Of a DNA stretch of 64,000 nt, positions 45,701-57,991 are shown in pieces. Positions within the stretch are counted from its first letter, which is position 1; the number at the start of each line of letters is the position of its first letter. The DNA is taken from the NCBI GenBank assembly GCA_963989385.1, contig OZ022508.1, positions 52,243,087 through 52,307,086 of the forward strand, in the 5' to 3' direction. This DNA comes from Ctena decussata (lineage: Eukaryota > Mollusca > Bivalvia > Lucinida > Lucinidae). The translations under genes were made by a program, and so were the position numbers. A model generated the notes under the pieces. It saw only the letters and a list, made by a program, of their open reading frames with translations, did not search any database and was not told the DNA's origin.

Positions 45701-48700
45701 AAGATCTGGTGTGTTTGTTCTGCTGAAGAGCCTGATTCCTGTATTGTATGTTCCCATAGAGTTGCTGATGAAAGTTTGGTAATTGTTGTTGAAGACTTTA
45801 GTGGATGTATTGATTTTATTTTAATTTCATTACTTGGGATTTCTGTTTTATGTGTAGATATTGCATTATTTTGTTGTATGTTGTATCTGCTGGTTACTTC
45901 AGCTGTTACTTTGTTGTTTAGTCTGTAAGAACTTATTTGATGTTCTAATACCACTGATAGCCTTGTACTTGAAGACCCTGTTTGATATTGAAATGCTGAT
46001 GCAGTTTCTTGTGCTGTAGTGCCTGTTGGCTGTGAATATGTCTGTTTTGTGTCTGAATTTAAAGAGTGTTTTTGATACACTGATGTCAGGACAGGCCCTA
46101 GTATTGAAAAACTGGTTTCTATGGTTGTTTGCTTCATCAGATTTATGGATGATTCTTTATATTCTGGTAATGAAATTAGTGTCAGGTATTTAGATGTCAG
46201 TGTAAGGCCAATAGCTGAAAAGCCTGTTCCATGCTCAGAGGCCAATATAGTGTTCATAGGATAAACAGATGTCCATGTTAACTCTGATGTTGATGGACTT
46301 TTTGGATATACTGATGCAAATGTTTTTTCTAGGTTTAAAGAGTTTTCTGAAACTAGAGATTCAAATGTATTTTGTATTTGTGGAGTGTTTGTTAACTCTA
46401 GTAATTCAGTGAGTGTTTCTGGTATTGAAGGCCTCATTGTTTCTAACAATTTAATTGTAGGATCTAATGATGAAAATCGTTCTAATTCCAGAGGTTCAGT
46501 TGATAGTTCAGTTGATAGTTCTAATCTGGTAAAGCTTGCTGACACTTGAGATGCAAATGTTGGTTTTATTGACAAGTATGTCATTGACTTAAGAGTTTTA
46601 TGTGTTATTTCTGAAGATGGAGAGTTCATACTTTTTCCAGATTTAGAAGAACTTTCTAATGGTAAAGGGTTTGTTGACCCTAGAGTTGCAAATATAGGCG
46701 ATAATGATGGAAATGTTGCTGTTTCTAAAGAGTCAAAGGAGGCTTCTTGAGATAAATAGTTTGTTGACTCTGCAGATAATGCAGGTGTATGCTCTGGTGA
46801 TGAAATGCTTGCAGACGCTAGAGTTTCAGTAGAAGGTTTCTGTGATGAAAAGCTTGCAGACTCTAGAGACATATATGTAAATTCTAATGTTGTTGAGCTT
46901 GTTAATTCTAGAGTTTCAGTGGTGGATCCTGTTACAGAAACCAGCACTGATGAGAAACCTGTTGATGCTAGAGAGTCTGTGGGCTGTCCTAATCTTAATG
47001 AATGTGTTTCCTCTACAGACTCAGGTGTCAGATCTAGGTAGGAATAGCTTGCTGAGTGTACTGGTACCATTAAAGTTTGAAGTGATAAAGAACTTTTTGG
47101 ATCTGAGGATACAACTGCCGATTCCACCACTAAAGATTTTGGTGGATGGTCAGATGAGCCTGAATTTATTTGTGATAGAAGGCTTGATTTTCCTAGACTA
47201 TCATATGAAGCTTCTAATGATGAAGAGCTTTTCGACTCTGTGTATTCCCAAGAAGATTCTGGCAAAGAAAAGTGTGTTGACATTAGCAATGCATGTGTAG
47301 GTTCTTTAGGTGAAAAATATGTTAACTGTGAAGATGTCAGTGATGTTTGCAGTGACAAATAGTTTGCCAACTCTAGATAGCCAACAGACGTTTTTGTTCT
47401 GAAAGAGGGGTTTGTCTCTGAAGATTCAAGTGTAAGATTCAGTGACAGTGATCTTGTTGACTGTAGAATTTCAGTGGACATTTCTAGCTTTGAAAAACAT
47501 GTTGTTTTTAGAGATTCAAGTGTAGAGTCTGGTGACCAAGAACTTTTAGGCTTTACAGTTTTATTGGCCAACTCCGGCATTGAATTAGTTGCCATGTCTA
47601 GCAATTTAAGTGTAGGAGATGGTGACAAAGATTTTGTTGACTCTAGAGATTCAGTTGATTCTTGTAGCATTGAAGAGCTTGGGTTCTCTAGAGATTCAAG
47701 TGTATGACTTAGTGATAAAGACTTGGTTGACCTTTGAGATTTAAAGGGCACTTCTAGTACTGAAAGCCACTCTTGAGTTGAAAGTGTAGGTGTAGGTAAT
47801 GAAGAGCTTATTGATTCTGTATGACCCAAAGGTGATTCTAATAATGGAAAAGTGGTTAAGTTTAAAGATGCAAATTTAGGAGTTGGCGACATATATTTTA
47901 ATGACTCAATAAATTCTGTTGATAATTTGTGCACTTGATGGCCTGTTGTATCTGCAGATTCAAATGTAGGACGTACTGGCAGAGCCCCTGTTAATTGTTT
48001 AGATTCAGTGGACAATTCAAGAATTGAAAAGCTTGTTAACTCTGCAGGTAAAAATGAAGGCTCTATTAAAAGAGGTTTTATTGACACTGTATGTTTCAAA
48101 TGAGATTCCTGAAATGCATGAGTGGTTCCAGCTGATGAAGAGCATGTTAAACATGAATATGCCAAGAAAGACTGTAATGACATGTAATTGGTTGACTGTA
48201 GCAAACCAACAGACATTTTTATCCTGGAAGAGCTTGTTGCCTCTAAAGTTTCTAGTGTAGTGCATGGTGACAAAGGCCTTGTTGAATGAAAAGACTCTGT
48301 GGACATTTCCATCATTGAAGAGTTTGCTGTCTCTGGAGGTTTTAATATAGGCTCTGGCAACCAAGAAGTTTTTGACTGTGCAGATTCAGTGGACATTTTC
48401 AGCTGTTGAGATGCTAGACTGGGTTCAACAGGCAAAGAGTTTGTTAAACTTAAAGATGCCAACAAAGATTGTGGTGGCAAGTTACTTATTGACTCTAGCA
48501 AGCTAACAGACATTTCTATCCTAGAAGAGCCTGTTCTCTCTAGCAGTTCAAATGTAGAACTAAGTGACAAAGGCCTTGTTGATTCAAAAGACTCAGTTGT
48601 CTGTAGACTTTCAAGTGTAGGCTCCAATGGTAAAGACCTTGCAAAGTCTTGAGTTTCAGTAGATGTTTTCAGCACTGAGAAGCTTGTGAGAGATTCCAGT

Positions 48701-51700
48701 GTAAGGTCTGGAGGCAAAGACTTTCTTGACCCCAATGATTCAGTGAACATTTCCAATATTGAATGGTTTGTTTTCTTTAGAGAGTCCAGTGTTGGATTTT
48801 GTGGCATATGGTATACAGATTTATTTAACAGTTGTAGTTGTGGAGAGTCTGTTGTCTCTAGAGATTCAAGTGTAAAGGATGATGAAAAAGACTTCGTTGG
48901 CTTTTGTGGTTCAGTGGACAATTCTGGTATTGACAAACTTGTTGACCTCTGACATGAAAGTATACAATCTGGTAATGAAGAGCTTGTTGACTCTGTAGTT
49001 TGCAAGTTGGATTCAAACAGTGAAAAGGATGATAACTCTAAGTGTGCAAGTGTAGGGTCAAGTAATGAAGTGCTTGCTAACCATAAAGATGCTGGTGAAA
49101 TTTGTCCTATTGACTTTTGGGATGATATTGAGGTTTTAAGCAATGAAGAATTTGTTGACTCTGTAGGTGTCAAAAGAGAGTCTAGAAATGAAAAGGCTGT
49201 TAAATATAGAGATGCTGTAGGTTCATTTGACAAAGAGCTTGTTTTCTGTAGAGATTGAAATGTAGGAACTAGTGACAAATCTCTTGTTGAGTCTAGAAAT
49301 TCAGTGGATGGTTGAAGCACTGGAGAGCCTGTTGCATCTAGAAATTCAGTGGATGGTTGAAGCACTGAAGATTCATGTGAGGGACCTGATGACAAAGAGC
49401 TTGTTGATTTATGAGATTCAGCAGATAATTCTTGCATTGAAAAGTTTGTTGACACTGGAGATGACATCATAGATTCAAATAATGAAAAGCTTGTTGACTC
49501 TCTGTGCTCCCTATATAATTTTAGAGGTGAAAAGCTTGTTTGCTCCAGAAGTGGAAGTGAAGGTTCTTGTGATGACGAGCCTGTTAGCTGTGAAGATGCT
49601 GATTCATTGGATGTTTGTAGCATTGAAGAGCTTGTTGTCTCTAGAGATTCATGTTTAGAGCCAAGTGACTCTGTTGATGTTTGAAAGCCAACAGACATTT
49701 GCGGGATTGATATACTTATTAGCTTTTGAGATAGAAGTATAGGTACTAGTAAAGAAGAGCTTATCAACTGTGTAGATACTAGTGAATTTTCAAGTACTGA
49801 TGAGGTTACTGAGTCTATAGATGAAGGTATAGGCCTGTGTAATGTAGAGCTCTTAGATTGTGCTGATGCAAGAACAGGCTCTGGTGAAAGAGAAATTGTT
49901 GAATGAGCATGTGAAATTGTTAGTGATGAACTGTTGATTTCTAGCCAGGCAAGTATAGATTTTAGAGAAAATGATCTTGACTCTAGAGATGTAAGTGAAG
50001 TTTGGTGCAATGAATGGCTTGTTAATTCTACTAATGTTCCTGTAGGTTTCAGTAATGACAAGCTGTGAAACTCTAAAGATATAGATGAAGTAACTAATGC
50101 TGATGAAGGTGTAGATATAAGTGTTGTTTCAAGTAAGGAATAGGTTTTTGAATGTCCAGATTCTACTGAATATTGAAGTTTTGAAAGTTTTATTGGAAGT
50201 ACAGACGACAGTTTCAGGGTTGGATGTATTGTTTGAATTCTGGATGTCTGTCTAGGTTTTGATATTGAATGTATGCTAGTTGGGCTCATTTTCAATGGAG
50301 ACACAGTTTCATGTACTGAAGGTGTGATTTTGGACTTTGCAACTGCCAGAGTAGTTATTACATATGAAGAGCTTGTTTGCTGTGCAGATTCTTGTGCAGT
50401 GTTTATTGCTGAATCTAGCTGTGTTGCTTGTTGAGATGCCATTATATCTAGTATGTAGAAGCTAGTTGCCTTTACAGGTGAAATTGTGGCTTCAGGTTGA
50501 AAAGATGATTTTATCTTGTTCTCAGATAAAACTGTATTACCTATCAATGAAAGTGGGCTTATAAACTCAAAAGATGCTGAATGAGATTTAGTTGGTGAAA
50601 TTACACTCGTTACAATGTCAGTCTTTTGTGAATATGGGAGCAGGGACTGTGTTGATAAATTGTTATTATTGCTTTTAAAAGCTAAGTAAGTAAATTTCAG
50701 AGATAAAGATGAAAATGCTGGTGATGTTGAGAGGTTATTTGACTTAACAGAGACTGGAAAACTTCTTAGGTTTGAAGAGATTTGACCAAACCTTACTGAA
50801 GATAGTTGTGATAGGTGGTTTGTGTATGGTTTGTCTCGTGGTGACACTGTATTTGTGAACTCTTTTGCTGATATAGATGACAGTGTCATTTCTACCACTG
50901 TTGGTTCTATAGATTTTCTGTCTGAGAATATGCCCATTGATGGTTTAACTTTATATGGTGAAGTTTGCAGATTTTCATTAGATGCTATCAGTATTTTAGA
51001 AAAGGATAAAGTGCTTCTCATTTCATTGTCTATTTTATCTGAAGAAATTGAGTAAGAGGGAGAAACAGTTGAAACTTTTGTTGCCTGTGAGGCAAGTCTG
51101 TATAATTCTGTCTGAACTGGAATGTTTGAATCTGGTGTTATCTGTGACAGAAGCTTGTCTGCAGATGCTGAATCAGTTGTTTTCAGATATGTTAAAATTG
51201 ATGAAATATCCAGATTTGAAGGTATATGTGTTTGATTTGTTGGCCTGAAAGCTTGATATGAATTTGATTTTAAATTAGAATAACTGTAAATCTCTTTATT
51301 GGTCATATGGGATGGGACTAAAGCAGTAGAAGAGCTAGTTTTGTTTGCAGAGAGCTGAAGAACTGCAAACAGAGAATTCTTTTCATCTGCTATTTCTGGT
51401 ACACTTCCTAAAATCATGTTATTTGTGTTTGTCTCTGCTGCTGGTTTAGGTGCTTTATTAACTGTTGAATTCATAGAACTGGTAGGGGAAACTGTTTCTT
51501 TCCCTGTAGGTGATGTTTCTATATTTGAAGACATTTTTGAATTTTGATAATGCTTGTCACTTGACTTGTCATGTAATTTCAAAAGTTCTAAATTGTTGGA
51601 AATTTCTGATTCTGTTACAGTTTCTGGCAGACTTTCAGTTGGAAGAAAGTAACTAACATGACTTGGACTTATTTCAAAAGAAGGAAGCAATTCCATAGTT

Positions 51701-53291
51701 TCTGGAAGATTAGGACTATTTGTTTTTATTTCTGTAAAATGAAATTCTTCTGGGCTTAAGAAATATGTTTCTGTGCTCTCCCTTGGAATGTCCTTTCTTG
51801 TTAAATGTGAAGAAACTGGTGGTTGTAGTCCATCATGAATATCCAAATCTACAATAAATGAAGAAAATAGGCCTGATGGTTCTAAAACTGATGGTTGTAG
51901 TCCATCTTTATTATCCAAATCAACAGTAAATGAAGAAAATAGGCCTGATGGTTCTAAAACTAATGGTTGTAGTGCATCTTGATTATCCAAATCAACAGTA
52001 AGTGAAGAAAATGGATGTGATGCTTCTAAAACTGATGGTTGTAGCCCATCTTGATCATCCAAATCTATAGTAAATGAAGAAAATAGATGTGATGATTCTA
52101 AAACTGATGGTTGTAGTCCATCTTGATTATCTGAATCTGGAGTAAATGAAGAAAATAGACCTGATGATTCTAATGCATTTTTCTGGTCACTGGAAAAACT
52201 TGTATCACTTTTATGTGAGAATATTTGATTATCTAAACTTGTAAAAACGGTGTCAGATGTATAAGTCAGTTTTGTCACCTGGTATTGAGACAAAGCTCTT
52301 TTTCTAGCACTGGACATAAGGTACATGTTTAAGGTATTGCCCTTTTCTCCAATTTCAGAAGATCTGTATATTCGTGTATTTGTTGGATCTATAACTGCCA
52401 GTGTTTTGTTTGTTTTAGTCAGTAAATAATTGTTTGAAACTTCAGAAACACTGTTATGTGACCAGTGAATAAGCTGTTGATCAGTACTGCTAACAAGCAC
52501 AATAGACAATGCTCCTATTTGTTTTGGCTGCTGAGCTGTATAATGAAAATCACTGACTTTATTGTTTGTCCTTTCACTTGGTGAATGAATAGAATCAAAG
52601 TTCAATTTTCTTTTAATGTTTGTTAATTTTCTAATTTCTAAAGAAGATCTTTGTGCAATCTGACCAGCTGTTGTTAGTGGTATATTTGTTGACATTGATT
52701 CTACAACAGATGTCCTCAGAATCACTTGTAAGGTCAGAAGTATAAGTATACTTGTACTTTTATTCAAATTTATTTGTTTTATTCGGTGAGATTTAATTTC
52801 TTCGCCTTTATAACAGACTTTCACTAGTATAATTATTAATGCTGTAAATTCTGTCAGCTGTACATAGTGAAAACTGATATACCAAGAGCTTTTCAAGCTA
52901 CTGGAAAAACTAAATGCTGATTGCTTCATATTTTGAGCAAGTATTTTTGACAAAAAAGTCAGACTTGAATTTGTGGCTCCATTCAAGTGTAAACATTTGT
53001 TTGAAATTGGCAGGTCCAAGATCAGTAGCTGATTTTGAGCTAGACTAATAGTAATTCTTGTTCTAGCAATCCCTGATGAAATATCATTTGAACCAGTTGT
53101 TACAGCATGTGTTGACATCATTAGTGAACCAGTACACTTAGGACTGAAGGTTTTCTTGGGCACAGGAGCATATAAAGTCGAGGTAATTTTCTTCCAACTA
53201 AAAATATGGCTGGCCCAACCACTGTGTGCTTTTAGGTGAGTGTTATTTCTCCTGGATATGATACTATCAAGTTGTTGAAGAGATACCAAGT
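42789..53291 (-). CDS. Exon 1 (in window): 10.5-kb exon encoding a mucin-like ectodomain
   Basis: One uninterrupted frame of 3,500 codons. The minus strand shows TTTTCCATTTTCAG before it and TACAAG|gtaaga after it. It begins with two bases of a split codon and ends with one. About residues 1-160 look globular, with three cysteines and strands such as SSWYISFHYVQLTEF. A hydrophobic stretch near 175-195 (SILILLTLQVIL) is odd for an ectodomain and could be a buried strand or a second membrane segment. Residues about 370-485 hold five 24-residue repeats. About 1160-2300 are degenerate S-x-E-S-L-E-S-T-x-S repeats. Almost everything else is Ser/Thr-rich and Cys-poor, as in O-glycosylated mucins. 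The last 40 residues (GIQVKLNIHIKTDSFIENIV) start the juxtamembrane domain finished by exons 2-3. Confidence 0.88.
46400..49800 (-). repeat. Degenerate coding repeat array in the mucin exon
   Basis: The encoded protein repeats variations on S-T-E-S-L-E-S-T-(K/R/S)-S-L-S-x-x-P-T-L-E-S-L-E-T-T every roughly 20-25 residues. On the plus strand the recurring words are 'ttgactctagagattcaagtgtag' and 'agtggacatttctag'. Copies differ in length by multiples of three, keeping the frame open. Confidence 0.75.
51833..52180 (-). repeat. 72-bp coding tandem repeat, five copies
   Basis: Plus-strand units start TTGTAG.CCATC and contain ATCCAAATC.A.AGTAAATG, AAGAAAATAG and GATG.TTCTAAAACT. The period is exactly 72 bp, encoding LFSSFTVDLDNQDGLQPSVL plus EPSG. 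Copies differ by only a few bases, so the array is young compared with the degenerate array at 46.4-49.8 kb. Confidence 0.9.
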
Positions 53292-53359
53292 CTGAAAATG
53301 GAAAACAAAATTATTTCAATTTCTTGTTAACATATTTCTTGAGTTATAAGACAGAGATT

Positions 53360-53441
53360 TTTCCCTTCCAAAACAATACCAAAAATATAGATCAGCCTTA
53401 CAAGATGGCTCTAGATTACTGGGATTGTTTTGGAAGGGAAA
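53360..53441. repeat. 82-bp palindromic element in a short intron
   Basis: TTTCCCTTCCAAAACAAT and ATTGTTTTGGAAGGGAAA are perfect 18-bp mirrors. A related element lies at 57897-57991. It sits between the 10.5-kb exon and the candidate upstream exon. Confidence 0.8.
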
Positions 53442-53646
53442 GCAAATGTCATAGGGTGGAATAAAGCTTAGTACATTTTCATGTGTTAGTCTTATTTATT
53501 TTGTACCCATTTCAATTCCCATATTTTCCCATACCCTTTCCTGGCACAGGCCCATATATACTCAGTAGTTACGTATCCAGCCATGTAGATGTAGTAGGAT
53601 GTCCAGTGTGGTTTATTGTTAGCATTGTGTGCTGGTTTCATCTCAC

Positions 53647-53731
53647 CTGTGTAATGGGTCAATGCACTTTGCCATTGGTTATTGACACAGACACAACTAT
53701 CATTTACATTCATTGTTGTTTCCATCTTCAT
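53647..53731 (-). CDS. Candidate exon upstream of the 10.5-kb exon
   Basis: On the minus strand a frame ending ..CVCVNNQWQSALTHYT meets a good donor (ACACAG|gtgagatg). Its phase is 1, exactly what the 10.5-kb exon's two leading bases need: G+AC gives Asp, and the join reads ..LTHYT-D-LVSLQQLDS... The left boundary is unknown. ATG at 53731 starts the frame, but no signal peptide follows, so this is more likely an internal exon with an acceptor near 53691 or 53726, both weak. The W..AL..Y.DLVSLQ string faintly recalls C-type lectin folds, which I would not rely on. Confidence 0.4.
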
Positions 53732-55230
53732 TAAATATATTTTTATAATATATTTACAGGCTTCATCTTCAATCCGAACCCTTTACTTTCTTGGGTAATA
53801 GTGGGTCATACAACAGGAACCCCTAGAAGCACCCTATAATACAAACAAGCAAACAAAAGCAATAAACCAGCAAAAATATGTGCAGTTACAGTCATAAGCC
53901 TAAGAAATAATCATGATGTACACTTTTTGGGGCATGTGCAATAATTAGGTCATAATATGTAATAATGTCATTAGTTTTCAAGAACTGTCCGAGCCCTGTT
54001 CTGTAAAACACCCCCTGACCAGACAGATCAATTTGTTTAAATTCATAGACTTGTAGATTGAGGTAGAAACCATAATATAAATGGTAAGGGTGTTGAAATC
54101 TACAAGTGAATGGGTACAATTTCAATGGAGACAGCTCTACCGTCATTTTTTTTTTTTTTTTTTTGCCTTCTTCTCAAGAAGAGTAGAGGGGGGCTGGGGG
54201 TCAACTCTTAACAAGTAGAACCCGTTTTGAAAGGACTTCCTTGTCCAGAGAAGCAAACAGGAAGTCATAAAAGTAAAAAGAAATGGCAGAATAACATGGT
54301 GGTGTACCCATACATCTTAATAAACTGTGGTACCAGTAGTAGACTTCATTCTTGTTTTAAGACAATTTCATAATAATCACTACAAAGGAGCTCTGGTATT
54401 ACACTCCTACATACAGGGTGATTTCAAACCACAAAACTGTGGTTCTCAGACAAATCAGATTATGAGCCATGTAATTAGTAGAAATTAGCCAGCCTTCCTG
54501 TCCCCAGCATGGAACCATCATTAACATCTAGTTATAAAGGTATAAACTGGACAGCCAGATCCTGAGGCAAAAAATCTGATTATCTTGTTGGCGCATCTGT
54601 ATGGCACTGTATATTTTATAACTCTGCTTCACAAATGGTTTGAAATGTGTGACATGTACAAGAATGTCTGTTTCTAGATTTATATCATATTGTTTTGACA
54701 TTTTCTTTTATTTTATTTTTTTCTATCAGTGGCATGCAGTATAAAGAAGGGATAAAAACTGTTGTTTATGGATAATTTTCCTTTTATTTCCATATAAGCA
54801 TATGTTGTGGCCAATCATAAGAACCACAGCGCCGGATCCAGGGGGTTGGCTTTGGGGCTTAAGCCCCGCCACTTGGGGCTCTGTGCATGGAAGTAGGTAT
54901 AATATGGAGCACTTGATGATAATTTGAGATGATCACAACTTACGTTTTTGTTGAAGAATTAGAAAAATTAATTTTATCGTTGAATTACACCCCAACTTAT
55001 CTGTAGGTCTGGGCCCAGTTACTCAACTGAGCATCGTTAAGATTTAGTTGAACGAAGTTGTTAGTCTAAGATTTGTTAAGTCCCTGTATGTAGGACTGAT
55101 TAGTTGAAGTTGGAATTGATTTGCTTTTGGCTTATTTTAAACTCTTATTGTGTTTGCTTTGAAATTGCAAATAAGATTTTTGCATCATTTTTAAAAATTT
55201 TGTAATAAGCATAACAAGCAGGATTTTGCA
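53732..55230. other. Non-coding, fragments of dispersed repeats
   Basis: Contains a T run near 54148-54166, a copy of the 'aactcttaa' repeat at about 54150-54330, and a decayed copy of the 17.7-kb MITE at about 54770-54980. No further upstream exon of the minus-strand gene was recognised. Confidence 0.45.
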
Positions 55231-55235
55231 TATAT

Positions 55236-57780
55236 TTATGTCTCCCCCTTGGGGAGGTATCTGTCTGTCCTTTCATCTGTCTTTCATCACAAATCATTTC
55301 CGCTCCATAACTTTAAAACAGTTGAAGGTATTTTCAGCAAATCGGTACAACTACAAAGCATCATCAGATGATAAACAGAGAATAAGAATCATAACTCCAC
55401 TTTTATTTTTGACAAAAATATGTCTGTTTGTGAATTTGTACCATGGAAATCAGGTCAGATGATTCATTCTAGCTTAAATTAGGGCTTATTAGCAAAATTT
55501 AATAGTTTTTAAAGTCTTTTTTTTTTCCAAAGGATCCATTGCTCTTAGGGCTTGATATTCTGCATGGAGCATGATCTCATGGTGTGGTACTAGATTCCTT
55601 CATCACTTGATCCTGGGATCAAAATGTGACCAAGCCCAAAGTGCTTAGGAGTAAAATTTATTCGGTGTATATAATTATGCCCCCAACTTGGAAGAAGTTG
55701 TGGGGGCATATTGCTTCTGGGGTGTCTGTCTGTGCATCCATGCCTCTGTTCATCCGTTCATCACACAGTCAGCATTTTGATTTTGCCAGCAAGATACGCT
55801 CATATCTTGAAAAGTGTTTGAGTGAGGGACTTTTTCTTTGACAGCTGATTGGAGATGATGAGTAGATGAACTGATTAACTTTTGAACAAATTTAGTCTAT
55901 TTTTGTAAGAGTTATGACCCTTTGAAATTTTCAGCATTTTGACTATGTTAGCAAGGTATCTTGAAAAGTGTTTGAGCTAGTCACTTGAAACTTTGTCAGC
56001 TGATTGGAGATGATAATTAACTTTTGAACGAATTCTCTCCATTTTTGTAGGAGTTATGGTACTTTGAAAATTTTAGCATTTTGACTTTGTTAGAAAAATA
56101 TCTTGAAAAGTATTAAAGCTAGGGACTTAAAACTTTGTCAGCCTTTTGGCAATGATAAGTAGATGAAGTGATTAACTTTTGAATGAATTTCATCAATTTT
56201 GTAGGAGTTACGGGCGTTTTGAAAATTTCAGCTTTTTTACTTTATCAGCAAGATATCTTTAAAAATATGTGAGTGAGGGACTTGAAACTTTGTCAGCTGA
56301 TTAGAGATGATGAGTAGATGAAATAAATACAATCAGTCAATTTTATAGGATTTATGGCCCTTTGAAAATGTCTGCATTTTGAATTTGTCAGCAAGATATC
56401 TTGAAAAATATTTAAGAGAGGGACTTGAATCTTTGATAGCTGATTAGAGATGATGAGTAGATGAAATGATTATCATTTGAACAAATTCAGTCAATTTTTG
56501 TAGGAGTTATGGCCCTTTGAAAATTTCTGCATTTTGATTATGTTAGCAAGATATCTTGAAAAGTGTTTGAGCTAGTCACTTGAAACTTTGTCAGCTGATT
56601 GGAGATGAACGAATTCTTTTGAACGAATTCTCTCAATTTTTGTAGGAGTTATGGTCCTTTGAAAATTTCTGCATTTTGAATTTGTCAGGAAGATATCTTG
56701 AAAAATATTTAAGAGAGGGACATTTTCTTTGACAGCTGATTGGAGATGGTGAGTAGATCAACTGATTAACTTTTGAACAAATTCAGTCTATTTTTGTAGG
56801 AGTTATGGCCCTTTGAAAATTTCTGCATTTTGACTATGTTAGCAAGATATCTTGAAAAGTGTTTGAGCTAGTCACTTGAAACTTTGTCAGCTGATTGGAG
56901 ATGATAATTAACTTTTGAACGAATTCTCTCAATTTTTTTAGGAGTTATGGTACTTTGAAAATTTAAGCATTTTGACTTTGTTAGAAAGATATCTTGAAAA
57001 GTATTAAAGCTAGGGACTTAAAACTTTGTCAGCCGATTGGCAATGATAAGTAGATGAAATGATTTTGAATGAATTCCGGCAATTTTGTAGGAGTTACGGG
57101 CGTTTTGAAAATTTCAGCTTTTTTACTTTATCAGCAAGATATCGTGAAAAATATCTTAGTGAGGGACTTGAAACTTTGTCAGCTGATTAGAGATGATGAG
57201 TAGATGAAATAAATACAATCAGTCAATTTTATAGGATTTATGGCCCTTTGAAAATGTCTGCATTTTGAATTTGTCAGCAAGATATCTTGAAAAATATTTA
57301 AGAGAGGGACTTGAATCTTTGATAGCTGATTAGAGATGATGAATAGATGAAATGATTATCATTTGAACAAATTCAGTCAATTTTTGTAGGAGTTATGGCC
57401 CTTTGAAAATTTCTGCATTTTGACATTATCAGCAAGATTACTTGATTAGAGCTAGGGACTTAAAACTTTGTCAGCCGATTGGCAATGATAAGTAGATGCT
57501 GTGATTAACTTTTGAATGAATTCCGGCAATTTTGTAGGAGTTACAGGCGTTTTGAAAATTTCAGTTTTTTTACTTTATCAGCAAGATATCTTGAAAAATA
57601 TGTTAGTGACGGACTTGAAACTTTGTCAGCTGATTAGATTAAGATCAAGATTACTTGATTAGAGCTAGGGACTTGAAACTTTGTCAGCCGATTGGCAATG
57701 ATAAGTAGATGCTGTGATTAACTTTTGAACAATAAATTCCCTCAATTTAGTAAAGAGCAGTCCCTTTTAGGGACAGGCAT
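55236..57780 (+). repeat. Tandem array, about 147-bp monomer with 886-bp higher-order period
   Basis: The left end reads TATGTCTCCCCCTTGGGGAGGTAT and a second hairpin terminus follows at about 55675-55715 (TATGCCCCCAACTT..AAGTTGTGGGGGCATA-like). From about 55770 some thirteen monomers repeat 'agcaagatatcttgaaaagtgtttgag', 'gggacttgaaactttgtcagctgattggagatgat' and 'gtaggagttatggccctttgaaaattt'. Variant monomers recur in the same order: the 'gggacttgaatctttgatag' variant at 56421 and 57307 and the 'cgggcgttttg' variant at 56211 and 57097, both 886 bp apart. No coding potential is seen. Confidence 0.85.
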
Positions 57781-57896
57781 ATTGTTTTACAAACACCTTT
57801 TCTGTTTATCAAAAGGTACCATATTTATTTGGCCCCTTCCAAACTTGCCCCCAAATCTGTAAATCAGTCTTGTCAGTATAATACAGCGCTATAAAA

Positions 57897-57991
57897 GGGG
57901 TTTTCTCTTCAAAAACAATCGCTATCATCTGCTGTAGTTACATCTTGTAAGATGGATAGATTGTTGGGATTATTTTGGAAGGGAAAACCCC
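57897..57991. repeat. Palindromic element related to 53360-53441
   Basis: GGGGTTTTCTCTTCAAAAACAATC faces GATTATTTTGGAAGGGAAAACCCC, and the centre ACATCTTGTAAGATG pairs with itself. Confidence 0.75.

Noticed and set aside
45575..47300. Plus-strand frames opposite the mucin exon (up to 137 codons)
   Set aside because: They are antisense shadows of the Ser/Thr-rich repeats, and their Val/Leu-rich peptides reflect complementary codons.
53731..53731. ATG at 53731 as the start codon of the mucin gene
   Set aside because: No signal peptide or hydrophobic leader follows it, which would be required for a type I membrane protein. An upstream exon is more likely.
55770..57740. CRISPR-like or regulatory repeat array
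   Set aside because: The repeats are contiguous 147-bp monomers without unique spacers, in a eukaryotic genome.
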